DNA of 64,000 bases from Lachnospiraceae bacterium (lineage in GTDB: Bacteria > Bacillota > Clostridia > Lachnospirales > Lachnospiraceae): the NCBI GenBank assembly GCA_017476665.1, contig JAFUZJ010000050.1:85540-149539 (forward strand). Reading direction: 5' to 3'. The notes beneath the pieces were generated by a model. It worked only from the letters and a program-made list of their open reading frames with translations, was not told where the DNA came from and searched no databases. The position numbers and the translations under genes are program-made. Positions 50,549 through 58,043 of this stretch are shown here, piece by piece (positions within the stretch are counted from its first letter, which is position 1; each line of letters begins with the position of its first letter).

Positions 50549-50885
50549 AAAAGAATTAAACCTTGCGCGGGATCTTCTGCCTCTGTATGTGGAGGGCAAG
50601 GTGAGTGAAGACTCGGCGCGGTTCGTGCAAAGCTGCATGGAGAAGAATGAGGAACTGAGGGAAATGTATGCGGATATGTGCAGGGAGATAGAGATGCCTG
50701 CAGAGAGATTTATAATGGCTGAAGGCATGCCCCTCTATATGAATCCCAGTATGGCACGAAAACGAAGGAACCGTCGCATTCTCAGATGGGTGTTGCCGTT
50801 CGTTCTGTTGTTGCTTGGATATGGGGGATTGCTATGGGGGATCATTGTGTATTTATTTCACATGCTTTCATGGGGAGTTTTATAG
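50541..50885 (+). CDS. Short membrane anti-sigma-like protein without zinc ligands
   Basis: 114 residues: the N-terminal LARDLLPLYVEGKVSEDSARFVQSCMEKNEELREMY follows the zf-HC2 anti-sigma pattern (DLLPLYxExxLSExSxxxVxxHLxxCxxC), but the His and second Cys are missing. One transmembrane helix (about 81-108) follows. It overlaps the ECF gene by 8 bp, so it is probably the cognate anti-sigma factor, possibly zinc-independent. Confidence 0.7.
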   Translation: MTEKELNLARDLLPLYVEGKVSEDSARFVQSCMEKNEELREMYADMCREIEMPAERFIMAEGMPLYMNPSMARKRRNRRILRWVLPFVLLLLGYGGLLWGIIVYLFHMLSWGVL

Positions 50886-50927
50886 AGTATATTTATTTTA
50901 TTCGTCCGGTGGGCAGAAGGGAGTCCT

Positions 50928-51248
50928 ATGCAAAATATCACATGTAATATGATCAAAGATCTGATACCGTCTTATCTTGATGAAATACTAACAGATGACA
51001 CTAATGAGCTTGTAAAAGAACATCTGGCAGTATGCCCGGAATGTGCGCAGGCATTGAATGCCGAGAGTCAACGCAGAGTGGAAGGGCTTTGGGCGGAACA
51101 AGAGCGGGGAGAAGCTTTTTCGCAGAAACTTCTGGAGAGAAGAAAATTTGTGACAGGACTGATTGTGGGATTTTTCCTTCCCGTTATAGTGGTTGCGGTC
51201 AGGCTGTTATTTGGTATGCTCTTAAACGGAATTGTTTATGGATTTTAG
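50928..51248 (+). CDS. Zinc-finger (zf-HC2) anti-sigma-type membrane protein
   Basis: 106 residues with the complete HC2 motif: MIKDLIPSYLDEILTDDTNELVKEHLAVCPECA, His and two Cys as zinc ligands, then a coiled-coil stretch and one transmembrane helix (about 73-95). It follows the first anti-sigma-like gene after 42 bp, giving two tandem anti-sigma candidates for one sigma factor. The ribosome binding site is GAAGGGAG. Confidence 0.85.
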   Translation: MQNITCNMIKDLIPSYLDEILTDDTNELVKEHLAVCPECAQALNAESQRRVEGLWAEQERGEAFSQKLLERRKFVTGLIVGFFLPVIVVAVRLLFGMLLNGIVYGF

Positions 51249-51274
51249 ACGGCATGAAGCAAAGGAGGAGAGTT

Positions 51275-51940
51275 ATGAAATCGCGTGCACAAAGGAAATT
51301 TGCGCTGGGAGTGTTGATCGGTGCGGTGTTTGGCTGTATGACGCTGGTGGCAGGAGGAGTGATCCTTTTTCTGTATTTTCTCTTCGGGGGTCCGGCAGAG
51401 GTGACAAGGGATGTGTCCCAATATGAGTATCTCATCGGCAGAACGGATGCCAATATTCGGAGCGGGTTTGTGATATTTCCCGATCGCCTGCTCTGTGAGG
51501 AACAGGATGCGGAATTTTATTATTTTTATCAAGATACATGGGATGACCCAACGGTACAGGTTTTCCTGAAATGCCAATATGACGAGGAGACCTATGCTGC
51601 GGAGGCTGCGAGGTTAAAGTCTTTGACGAAGCTGAAATATGAGGATTCCGACAGATTCCCTTTCACGGCATATATGGCGATCGATGGTGCAGGACGCAGT
51701 TACGAGTATGCGTTGCCGGGCGATGATTGGCAGATGATTTATATTTTTACAAGCTATGTCCACGAGGATAAGATTGCGTTTGATAAGCAGTATCTGCCTA
51801 AGGATTATGAGGATATTTTTGTGAGGGATTATAAGGAGTATATGAACGCGGAGCACACCATTTATCTGAAGAAAACTACTTATGGGTTAAATGGAGAGCC
51901 GGACGGGTGGGTGTTTGATTACGATGTAGACGGAAAGTAA
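51275..51940 (+). CDS. Membrane-anchored protein of unknown function, 221 aa
   Basis: Start 51275 follows AAGGAGGAG; an N-terminally longer frame from 51032 is a shadow of the zf-HC2 gene. A short basic N-terminus leads to one transmembrane helix (about 10-35), then a 180-residue extracellular domain rich in Tyr and acidic residues (DAEFYYFYQDTW, FTAYMAIDGAGRSYEYALPGDDW). No known family. It is the last gene of ECF module 3, spaced 26 bp from the anti-sigma gene, so it could be a sensor or effector of this unit. Confidence 0.65.
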   Translation: MKSRAQRKFALGVLIGAVFGCMTLVAGGVILFLYFLFGGPAEVTRDVSQYEYLIGRTDANIRSGFVIFPDRLLCEEQDAEFYYFYQDTWDDPTVQVFLKCQYDEETYAAEAARLKSLTKLKYEDSDRFPFTAYMAIDGAGRSYEYALPGDDWQMIYIFTSYVHEDKIAFDKQYLPKDYEDIFVRDYKEYMNAEHTIYLKKTTYGLNGEPDGWVFDYDVDGK

Positions 51941-52006
51941 AATCCCGCTGGAATTGCTGTGTTTTCATATGTTATGATAGATGTGAGAAAGTTTATTCCC
52001 GCGAGG

Positions 52007-52075
52007 ATCAAATACCCCGCAGCTAAGGCTGCGCGGCAAGTTTGATACCCCGTAGCTTGCTGCGGGGGCTTTGAT
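52007..52075. repeat. Small palindromic repeat, copy 2
   Basis: Inverted arms of 17 bp (52007-52023 and 52059-52075, 15 matches; ATCAAA..CCCCGCAGC) enclose CGCGGCAAGTTTGATACCC (52032-52050), the exact reverse complement of 44978-44996. A second hairpin, CCCCGTAG/CTGCGGGG, lies at 52048-52067. It separates ECF module 3 from the SRAP gene. Confidence 0.65.
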
Positions 52076-52096
52076 TGTATATGAGGTGACAAACTA

Positions 52097-52699
52097 ATGT
52101 GCGGAAGATATTATGTAAATGAAAATACGGCGGATGCGGTGGAAGATGTTTTAAAACAGATTGGCGTGGAGGCAGATTTTCATAATCTGTGTCGCAATGC
52201 GCTGGTGTCCGGAGACATTCACCCTACAGATGAGGCATTGGTTTTGAAAGCCACCAGACAGGGAATCGTGTGCTGTGCTCAGAAATGGGGACTGACAGGC
52301 TTTCCGCATGGTCAGTTACTGATCAACGCCCGATGCGAGACGGCTGCGGAGAAACATTCTTTTCGGGACGGTATCCTGAAAAGACGGATCATTATACCTG
52401 CGGCGGGGTTCTATGAGTGGAATCAAAGCAAAGAAAAAAGTATGTTTCGAAGAAGCGATGGACGTGTTGCGTTTCTGGCAGGATTTTACGAAAAACAGGA
52501 AGACGGAGAACATTTTATCATTCTGACTACCGCAGCCAATTCCTCTGTAAAAACGGTACATGACAGGATGCCTCTGATCCTGGAGGCGGACGAGATCCTT
52601 ACCTGGTTGACGGATGATACCAGGATGGGCGCATTGATGCAGAAGGTTCCGGTTGAGTTGGAGCGCAGGTCTGATTATGAGCAGCTGAGTTTGTTTTGA
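52097..52699 (+). CDS. SOS response-associated protein, YedK/HMCES (SRAP) family
   Basis: SRAP proteins crosslink to abasic sites in single-stranded DNA through Cys2 and shield them. Here Cys2 is exposed after Met removal (MCGRYY), and the other family residues are present: NARCET (Asn), GFYEW (Glu) and HDRMP (His). Length 200 aa fits the family. The ribosome binding site is ATGAGGTGA. There is no LexA-like box that I can identify. It is followed by a stem-loop and the XRE gene. Confidence 0.93.
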   Translation: MCGRYYVNENTADAVEDVLKQIGVEADFHNLCRNALVSGDIHPTDEALVLKATRQGIVCCAQKWGLTGFPHGQLLINARCETAAEKHSFRDGILKRRIIIPAAGFYEWNQSKEKSMFRRSDGRVAFLAGFYEKQEDGEHFIILTTAANSSVKTVHDRMPLILEADEILTWLTDDTRMGALMQKVPVELERRSDYEQLSLF

Positions 52700-52723
52700 G
52701 CTGGTGAAAATAGGAAAAAGTTA

Positions 52724-52775
52724 AGGGCGGTTGACAAATTTCCACGCCTGATTGGTGGAATGGCAACCGCTCTTT
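52724..52775 (+). terminator. Stem-loop after the SRAP gene
   Basis: Outer arms AGGGCGGTTG (52724-52733) and CAACCGCTCT (52764-52773) enclose an inner TTCCAC/GTGGAA stem; the T-run is short (CTTTCT). Confidence 0.6.
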
Positions 52776-52814
52776 CTGTTAGGATAAATCCATCAATTTT
52801 AAGGAGGTATCTGT

Positions 52815-53447
52815 ATGAATGTAGCAGACAGAATTCAAAATCTAAGAAAGACAAAGGGAATATCGCAGGAGGAATTAGCTGACAAGATTGGGGTATCCAG
52901 ACAGACGGTGTCCAAGTGGGAGAGCGAGCAAAGCGCCCCTGATATGGATAAGATCATTCTCTTAAGCGACTATTTTGAAGTTACGACAGACTATTTGCTC
53001 AAAGGGATTGAGGCAAAAGAGAATGTTGTCGATCAACCGGACGCCAGAATTTTTTCGTTAGCGGGAACAATGTTTGGCTTTATTGGCATCACTGTGTCTA
53101 TTGGAATCTGGATGGAAAGACAGCAAATTGTTGCGGTTATGATTGGACTGATTCTGATCGCAATAGGAATTATGATCCATATGGTAGGACAATTCAGTGG
53201 AAGGAATGCAAAGACAGCAAATAGAAAATTTTGGACGATCAATGTATGGTTTGCCACACTCATTCCGTATTCCTGCATATTCAATATATTGCAAGGGCAT
53301 TTTGGGGGCTTTACAGGCCGGATCAGTCCGATCCCAGCGCTGGGGAATTCCATTTTGCTGTATGGAATTGGCTGGCTGATCTATATTGCAGGTTGCGCAA
53401 CCTTTGATTGTATCTATCTTGTAAAGAGTAAGTGCTTATCCTCTTGA
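52815..53447 (+). CDS. XRE-family regulator with C-terminal membrane domain
   Basis: 210 residues. The first 65 form a classical HTH_3 domain (RIQNLRKTKGISQEELADKI, VSRQTVSKWE, then MDKIILLSDYFEVTTDYLL). About four hydrophobic helices occupy 80-205. Such membrane-tethered XRE regulators are frequent in clostridia and may sense envelope state. The ribosome binding site is AAGGAGG. Targets are unknown; it stands alone between a terminator and BlaI module 3. Confidence 0.85.
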   Translation: MNVADRIQNLRKTKGISQEELADKIGVSRQTVSKWESEQSAPDMDKIILLSDYFEVTTDYLLKGIEAKENVVDQPDARIFSLAGTMFGFIGITVSIGIWMERQQIVAVMIGLILIAIGIMIHMVGQFSGRNAKTANRKFWTINVWFATLIPYSCIFNILQGHFGGFTGRISPIPALGNSILLYGIGWLIYIAGCATFDCIYLVKSKCLSS

Positions 53448-53504
53448 ATAGAAATATAAAAACGTTTGTATACGAAGGATTACGCAGAAAAAGTAATTTG
53501 AGTA

Positions 53505-53557
53505 TTGACAAAAGCAGACTACATATGTAGACTTAAAATAGGTTTACACATGTAGTC
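53505..53557 (+). promoter_or_regulatory. Promoter and paired BlaI-type operators, module 3
   Basis: TTGACA (53505-53510), 17 bp, TAGACT (53528-53533). Box 1 GACTACATATGTAGAC (53517-53532) has a perfect CTACATATGTAG core over the spacer and -10; box 2 GTTTACACATGTAGTC (53542-53557) is 25 bp further on. The layout copies module 2 with different sequence. Confidence 0.82.
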
Positions 53558-53598
53558 TATTTTGATTAATACAAAAATACAGGAGGTTACAAGATTCT

Positions 53599-53985
53599 AT
53601 GGCAGCATCAAAAAAAGAATCCAAAATGGAAATACCGAAAATCTATGAAGGCGAATACCGATTTTATGAGATACTTTGGGAGAAAGAACCGGTTAAAAGC
53701 GCAGATCTGGTCAAACTCTGTAATGAGCGGCTGGGTTGGAAAAAATCCACTACATATACAGTGATCAGACGGTTGTGTGAGAGGCAGTTGATCAAACTGG
53801 AGGATACGGTGGTGACAGCGCTTTATACGAAAGAGCAGGTGCAGACTGCCGAGAGTGCGAGTGTGGTGGAGAAGACGTTTGCCGGTTCGTTGCCTGATTT
53901 TGTAGCTGCTTTTGCAAAGAGCAGAGAGCTGGGCGAGGATGAGATTCGGGAACTGCAAAATTTTATTGATAATTATAAGAAATAA
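53599..53985 (+). CDS. BlaI/MecI-family repressor, module 3
   Basis: 128 residues with the BlaI winged helix (YRFYEILWEKEPVKSADLVKLCNERLGWKKSTTYTVIRRLCERQLI) and a C-terminal dimerisation tail (VEKTFAGSLPDFVAAFAKSRELGEDEIRELQNFIDNY) very like that of the module 2 repressor, including the shared TFAGSLPDF / TFGGSLPAF segment. AGGAGG lies 12 bp upstream of the ATG; ATG 53626 is an alternative. The M56 gene begins 136 bp after its stop. Confidence 0.93.
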   Translation: MAASKKESKMEIPKIYEGEYRFYEILWEKEPVKSADLVKLCNERLGWKKSTTYTVIRRLCERQLIKLEDTVVTALYTKEQVQTAESASVVEKTFAGSLPDFVAAFAKSRELGEDEIRELQNFIDNYKK

Positions 53986-54121
53986 TAAGAGCAATATCTG
54001 AGGGCTGAAGAAGGGAAAGAATTGATGCGCAAGGTAACGGGAACGTGGTGTGCAGGAAGCGTGGAAAATGCGGGAAGACAAAAAGCGGAGCGCGCAACAC
54101 GTAGGAAATGGGGAGGCTTTT

Positions 54122-57076
54122 ATGATGGTTGGAATGACAGCGGAAATGATAACAGGGAAAATGATAACAGGGGTGGCCGATGGGATAATTGCGGGAGTGT
54201 GTGACAGGCTTCTGGGTAACAGTATTACGGCAGTTTATCTGATCGTGACAGTGATTGTGATCCGCGTTTTGTTCCGCAAGGCACCGGCGGTGTTTCGCTG
54301 TATCTTGTGGGGGTTGGTAGGGGTTCGTCTCGTGTTGCCTTTTGATATCCAGATTGATCGAGGCATACTGCCCTCCGGAGAAGAACAGTTGCGGCAGATT
54401 GCGGAGACGACCGGAGTCACTGATACTCTGTGGGTTTCGCTGGACAATGGGGCAGAGGCAGGTGATGAAATAGGGGCATCTGTTGATACCTGGATATTCA
54501 ATGAGGGAGATGCACGTACTACGGTGGAGACATCCGTTGAGATTGAGACGCTTGCAGGGGAAGACATATCAGTCCATACCAAAGCGCAGAGAAGCATAAA
54601 TATCTTCTTTCGCGTCTGGCTTGTCGGCGTATTGGGTATGATGGGCTATCTTGTTTGGCAATATGTATCCCTGCGCAGCCGACTCCGGGAGGCGGTGCGG
54701 GAAGAATGGACCATGTCCGGTGAACCCTGCGAGGTTTATCTGGCTGAGGGAATCCAGACTCCATTTCTCTTTGGCATGCTTCGTCCCAGAATCTATCTGC
54801 CGTATAGATCGAATACGGATTACGCGGAGTATGTGCTGCGCCATGAGCAGATGCACAGGAAACACTTTGATCATCTGAAGAAAAACATATCTTTCATTCT
54901 GCTGAGTGTTTATTGGTTTCACCCTCTTGTATGGCTGGCATATTTTCTCTACGGAAGGGATCTGGAGCTTGCCTGTGACGAGAGGGTAATCAAGGATTAT
55001 GATCTGGAGAACAGAAAAAATTATTCCAAGGCGCTTCTGTATTTCGCAGACAACAGAAAGAGAATTCAGATCTGTCCATTGGCGTTTGGGGAGATCGGAA
55101 TCAAAGAACGGATTCAGAAAGTATTGGATTATAAAAAGCCTGCATTTTGGGTGATAATCGGTGCAACAGTGGTTGTATTGGGTACATGCGGAATATTCTT
55201 TCTGAATCGTGGCACAGAGAATGGAAACAGCATAAGCGGAAGCGGCATAAATGGAAGCAGCATAAGCGGAAGCGGCATAAATGGAAGCAGCATAAACGGA
55301 AGCAGCATAAACGGAAATGTAAATAGTAGTGGGGATGACAGCTCAGGTGTAAATAACGACGCTCGGACAAAAAATGACAGCGCCGGAGCAGAAAATAACA
55401 AAACACCACAGTCAGGTCGTGTGGTACAGGAATTTGTCGATTATCTGGGCGAGAAAGGGGAGTATATCATCGCGGTCAAAGCGCTTTCACATAATGAACA
55501 CTATGACAGAGAGAACAAATATTATTATGAGATCATGGATTATGTGCCTGCGATGGAGGCTGCGGAAACAGCTTTTGCGTGGGGACCATACCGAACCGTC
55601 TTCCCACAGGACGGCAAGCCGTTAGACATATGGGAAAAGGAAGACAAGTTCCGGGTCGATCATAGCCAGTCCGGTTTTCCAAACGCGCGACTTCGTTTGG
55701 CGAAGGATTGTGCATATTACGCCTGCTATTCTTTCTCGCAGGGGACGCAGGATGAGGACAAGCGTCGCATCAACTGGGAGACGTTTTACAATCTTTTTAC
55801 GGAAAATCAGTCCTATGACGAAGTCTATTGCAACGTGAAATACAAGGATGGAGAGGTGACGGAGCTCACCCTGTTAAATGTGTATCCGACGCTGAAAACA
55901 GGGGATGATTTCCTTGGTATGACGGTGGATGAGACAGATTTTACCGAGGCAGTCAGAGCCGGTAAACAACAGGATGGACTGTACGGGAATCGTGCCAACA
56001 CGCTGTACCGGACGAAAATGGACGGGCAGGATTATCTGCTTGAGTTGGAATTCTATAGTGCCAATAACGGAAGGTCTTATGTTACCTATCGCGTTTACCG
56101 ATGTGAGGAGGTTTCACGGAATGCTTTTTCGGCAGTCTATGTGGACGGATGTCACTTTGAGGTGAGGAATGCCCAGATATCCGGCTATCCGATCGACTAT
56201 CCGGCGAAAGATATGGAGGCGTTTTACCATGCGATTGCGCCCTATGTGCAGAATGCGGACGGCAAGTGGAGTTGGGGAGACGGCACTTTCCTGGACGGGG
56301 ACTATGCGGTGCATGACTTAGCCAAACTTTGGCAGATGAATGTGCTCACTGCGGAGCGTGTAGAATTTTTAAGGGCACAGCAGTACACTTTGATTCAGGA
56401 TACCCGGATCGAAAATCCTTATTTCTCTTTAACCGTGCCGGAGGAATTTGTGGGTAAAGTAGGATATCAGGTCAGTGTGGACAGCCTGGCCAAAAAATTT
56501 TCCGTGACCTTTGTGCTGGATGAGGCAGCCGAAAAGGTCACCCGATACGGTATGCTGGGAGAATATGAACAACTGCAGGAGACCGGGCGCAATGTACTGG
56601 GCTGGGTGAGCTGGCAGGATCTGAAGGACATTGTATGGATGGACAAAGGCGCAGCCGCAAATAGCCATGCGAGCTTTATTCTGGCATGCCTGGATGAGGT
56701 GGACTTTGAACGGGCATGGAGAGTGCACAGACTTCTGTTCGGGTTTGGGGGCGAGCGGAATGCCGTCTGCTACAATCAGGACAAATCGGGCGCCTATTGT
56801 GCCTTTGTACCCACGGATGTGCAGTATGATCCGGCAAATCCGGAGGAGGCGGAGCGGTATCTGACGTTTAGCGATCTGTTCAAGGAACGGATGGAGAACG
56901 GAGATTTTGAGACGGAGGCCTTTCCGTTTACCCGGCTGACGGAGGCAGAGCGGGAGTATCTGAATCATATCAAAGAAAAGTACGCTGGAGAGCAGGCTCA
57001 GATTGTCGTCGACATGAAGAAGAGTGAGCCCTATACCTATAGGATCGCGAAGGAACAGGGGTGGATCAAAGACTGA
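54122..57076 (+). CDS. M56 metallopeptidase with large extracellular region, module 3
   Basis: 984 residues from ATG 54122 (GGGGAGG 5 bp upstream); the frame is open further 5' but lacks a good start. N-terminal helices (about 33-75), a cytoplasmic or loop segment and another helix (about 160-178) precede the zinc protease domain with HEQMH (241-245), YWFHPLVWLAYF and ELACDERVI. A helix near 342-362 is followed by a Ser/Gly/Asn/Ile repeat (365-402) and about 580 extracellular residues without a recognised fold (AFAWGPYRTVFPQDGKPLD, FLGMTVDETDF, WASWGDGTF-like segments). No penicillin-binding domain is evident. Likely sensor partner of the repressor at 53599. Confidence 0.88.
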   Translation: MMVGMTAEMITGKMITGVADGIIAGVCDRLLGNSITAVYLIVTVIVIRVLFRKAPAVFRCILWGLVGVRLVLPFDIQIDRGILPSGEEQLRQIAETTGVTDTLWVSLDNGAEAGDEIGASVDTWIFNEGDARTTVETSVEIETLAGEDISVHTKAQRSINIFFRVWLVGVLGMMGYLVWQYVSLRSRLREAVREEWTMSGEPCEVYLAEGIQTPFLFGMLRPRIYLPYRSNTDYAEYVLRHEQMHRKHFDHLKKNISFILLSVYWFHPLVWLAYFLYGRDLELACDERVIKDYDLENRKNYSKALLYFADNRKRIQICPLAFGEIGIKERIQKVLDYKKPAFWVIIGATVVVLGTCGIFFLNRGTENGNSISGSGINGSSISGSGINGSSINGSSINGNVNSSGDDSSGVNNDARTKNDSAGAENNKTPQSGRVVQEFVDYLGEKGEYIIAVKALSHNEHYDRENKYYYEIMDYVPAMEAAETAFAWGPYRTVFPQDGKPLDIWEKEDKFRVDHSQSGFPNARLRLAKDCAYYACYSFSQGTQDEDKRRINWETFYNLFTENQSYDEVYCNVKYKDGEVTELTLLNVYPTLKTGDDFLGMTVDETDFTEAVRAGKQQDGLYGNRANTLYRTKMDGQDYLLELEFYSANNGRSYVTYRVYRCEEVSRNAFSAVYVDGCHFEVRNAQISGYPIDYPAKDMEAFYHAIAPYVQNADGKWSWGDGTFLDGDYAVHDLAKLWQMNVLTAERVEFLRAQQYTLIQDTRIENPYFSLTVPEEFVGKVGYQVSVDSLAKKFSVTFVLDEAAEKVTRYGMLGEYEQLQETGRNVLGWVSWQDLKDIVWMDKGAAANSHASFILACLDEVDFERAWRVHRLLFGFGGERNAVCYNQDKSGAYCAFVPTDVQYDPANPEEAERYLTFSDLFKERMENGDFETEAFPFTRLTEAEREYLNHIKEKYAGEQAQIVVDMKKSEPYTYRIAKEQGWIKD
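55225..55325 (+). repeat. Ser-Ile-Gly-Asn coding repeats in M56 module 3
   Basis: Alternating units such as GGAAGCGGCATAAATGGAAG and GCATAAGCGGAAGC recur six times with few changes. They encode a SGSGINGSSI-type linker between the last membrane helix and the extracellular region, and keep the reading frame. Confidence 0.8.
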
Positions 57077-57101
57077 GATCAAAGACTGAGAAAAGAGGCA
57101 A

Positions 57102-57130
57102 TTGACAGAAAATGCGGTAAAATATAGAAT
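57102..57130 (+). promoter_or_regulatory. Promoter of the AlkZ-related gene
   Basis: TTGACA (57102-57107), 17 bp, TAGAAT (57125-57130). A 13-bp tandem duplication GATCAAAGACTGA (57064-57076 and 57077-57089) spans the preceding stop codon. Confidence 0.7.
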
Positions 57131-57202
57131 AACAAGTGGATGAAAAAAGTGATCAGAGCGAAGAACGGCGCGAAATAGGTGCAAAGAACAGGAGCGAAGA
57201 CG

Positions 57203-57964
57203 ATGGCGGTTGAAAACGGAGAATGGATCATGCGGGGGATGGAGTGGAACGATCCATACCGCATACGGACTTGGCAGGAGTTAGTGAATTGGATCAAAGA
57301 AGTGGGATTTCTGCCTCTTTTTGCGAATGAGGTGGAAGGATTCTCTGTGGAGGAGCATGTGTCAGACCGTTTCTGGTGGACCGGAGACAGGGAGGAAGAT
57401 CCCTGGGAATGGCGGGAGATCATTGCGGCGGACAGACAGGTGGCTTACGGCAAATTTTTTGACAATAAAGCAGGGTTTATCAGCCCTGAGTGGCTGCCGT
57501 ATTTTGCTAATTTCAGACGAAACGGGTATGACTTTGACGCCCGTTGGGAGGATGGTCTGGCGAGCCGCAGGGAAAAGGTCATTATGGATATGCTCACGGA
57601 TAAGGACGAGGATGGTGATGTGATCTGGAAAGAGGATCAGATCCTGACCACGGACTTAAAGAAAATGACCGGATTCGGTAAGGGCGGACTCAAAAATTTT
57701 CCGGGTATTATTACTGGATTGATGATGCAGACCTATCTGGTGACCGTGGATTTTCACAAGCGGGTCAACAAGCGGGGCGAGGAGTATGGGATGCCCGTGT
57801 CGGTGCTGCTGCCGCCGGAGGCAGTCTGGGGTTATGAGCGGGTGACGTCGGCCTATTCGGAGGAGCCCAAGCTGTCGAGACAGCGGATTCTGGACAGGGT
57901 GAAAGAACTATATCCGCAGGCAGAGGAGGGCGCTGTGATCCGGTTGATCGGGAAAAGCAGATAA
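57203..57964 (+). CDS. AlkZ-related (winged-helix) protein
   Basis: 253 residues; ATG 57203 follows GGAGCGAA. The sequence MRGMEWNDPYRIRTWQELVNWIKEVGFLPLF, the acidic WWTGDREEDPWEWRE and YGKFFDNKAGFIS agree with proteins annotated as AlkZ-related in clostridia, distant from the AlkZ/YcaQ DNA glycosylases, whose QxD catalytic motif I do not find. A role in DNA repair is therefore only suggested by the name. The length is shorter than AlkZ (about 400 aa). It has its own promoter and stands alone. Confidence 0.55.
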   Translation: MAVENGEWIMRGMEWNDPYRIRTWQELVNWIKEVGFLPLFANEVEGFSVEEHVSDRFWWTGDREEDPWEWREIIAADRQVAYGKFFDNKAGFISPEWLPYFANFRRNGYDFDARWEDGLASRREKVIMDMLTDKDEDGDVIWKEDQILTTDLKKMTGFGKGGLKNFPGIITGLMMQTYLVTVDFHKRVNKRGEEYGMPVSVLLPPEAVWGYERVTSAYSEEPKLSRQRILDRVKELYPQAEEGAVIRLIGKSR

Positions 57965-57992
57965 TGACAAATGCCGGAAATGGTGATACAAT
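57964..57992 (+). promoter_or_regulatory. Promoter of the HD-GYP gene
   Basis: ATGACA (57964-57969), 17 bp, TACAAT (57987-57992). The -35 begins on the last base of the AlkZ-related stop codon. Confidence 0.6.
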
Positions 57993-58043
57993 CAAACTGA
58001 GGAAATAGGATAAACGGGAATAACAAATTGAGGTGGAATGACA

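Noticed and set aside
51032-51274. N-terminal extension of the 221-aa membrane protein
   Set aside because: The extension lies within the zf-HC2 gene in another frame; a good ribosome binding site supports the start at 51275.
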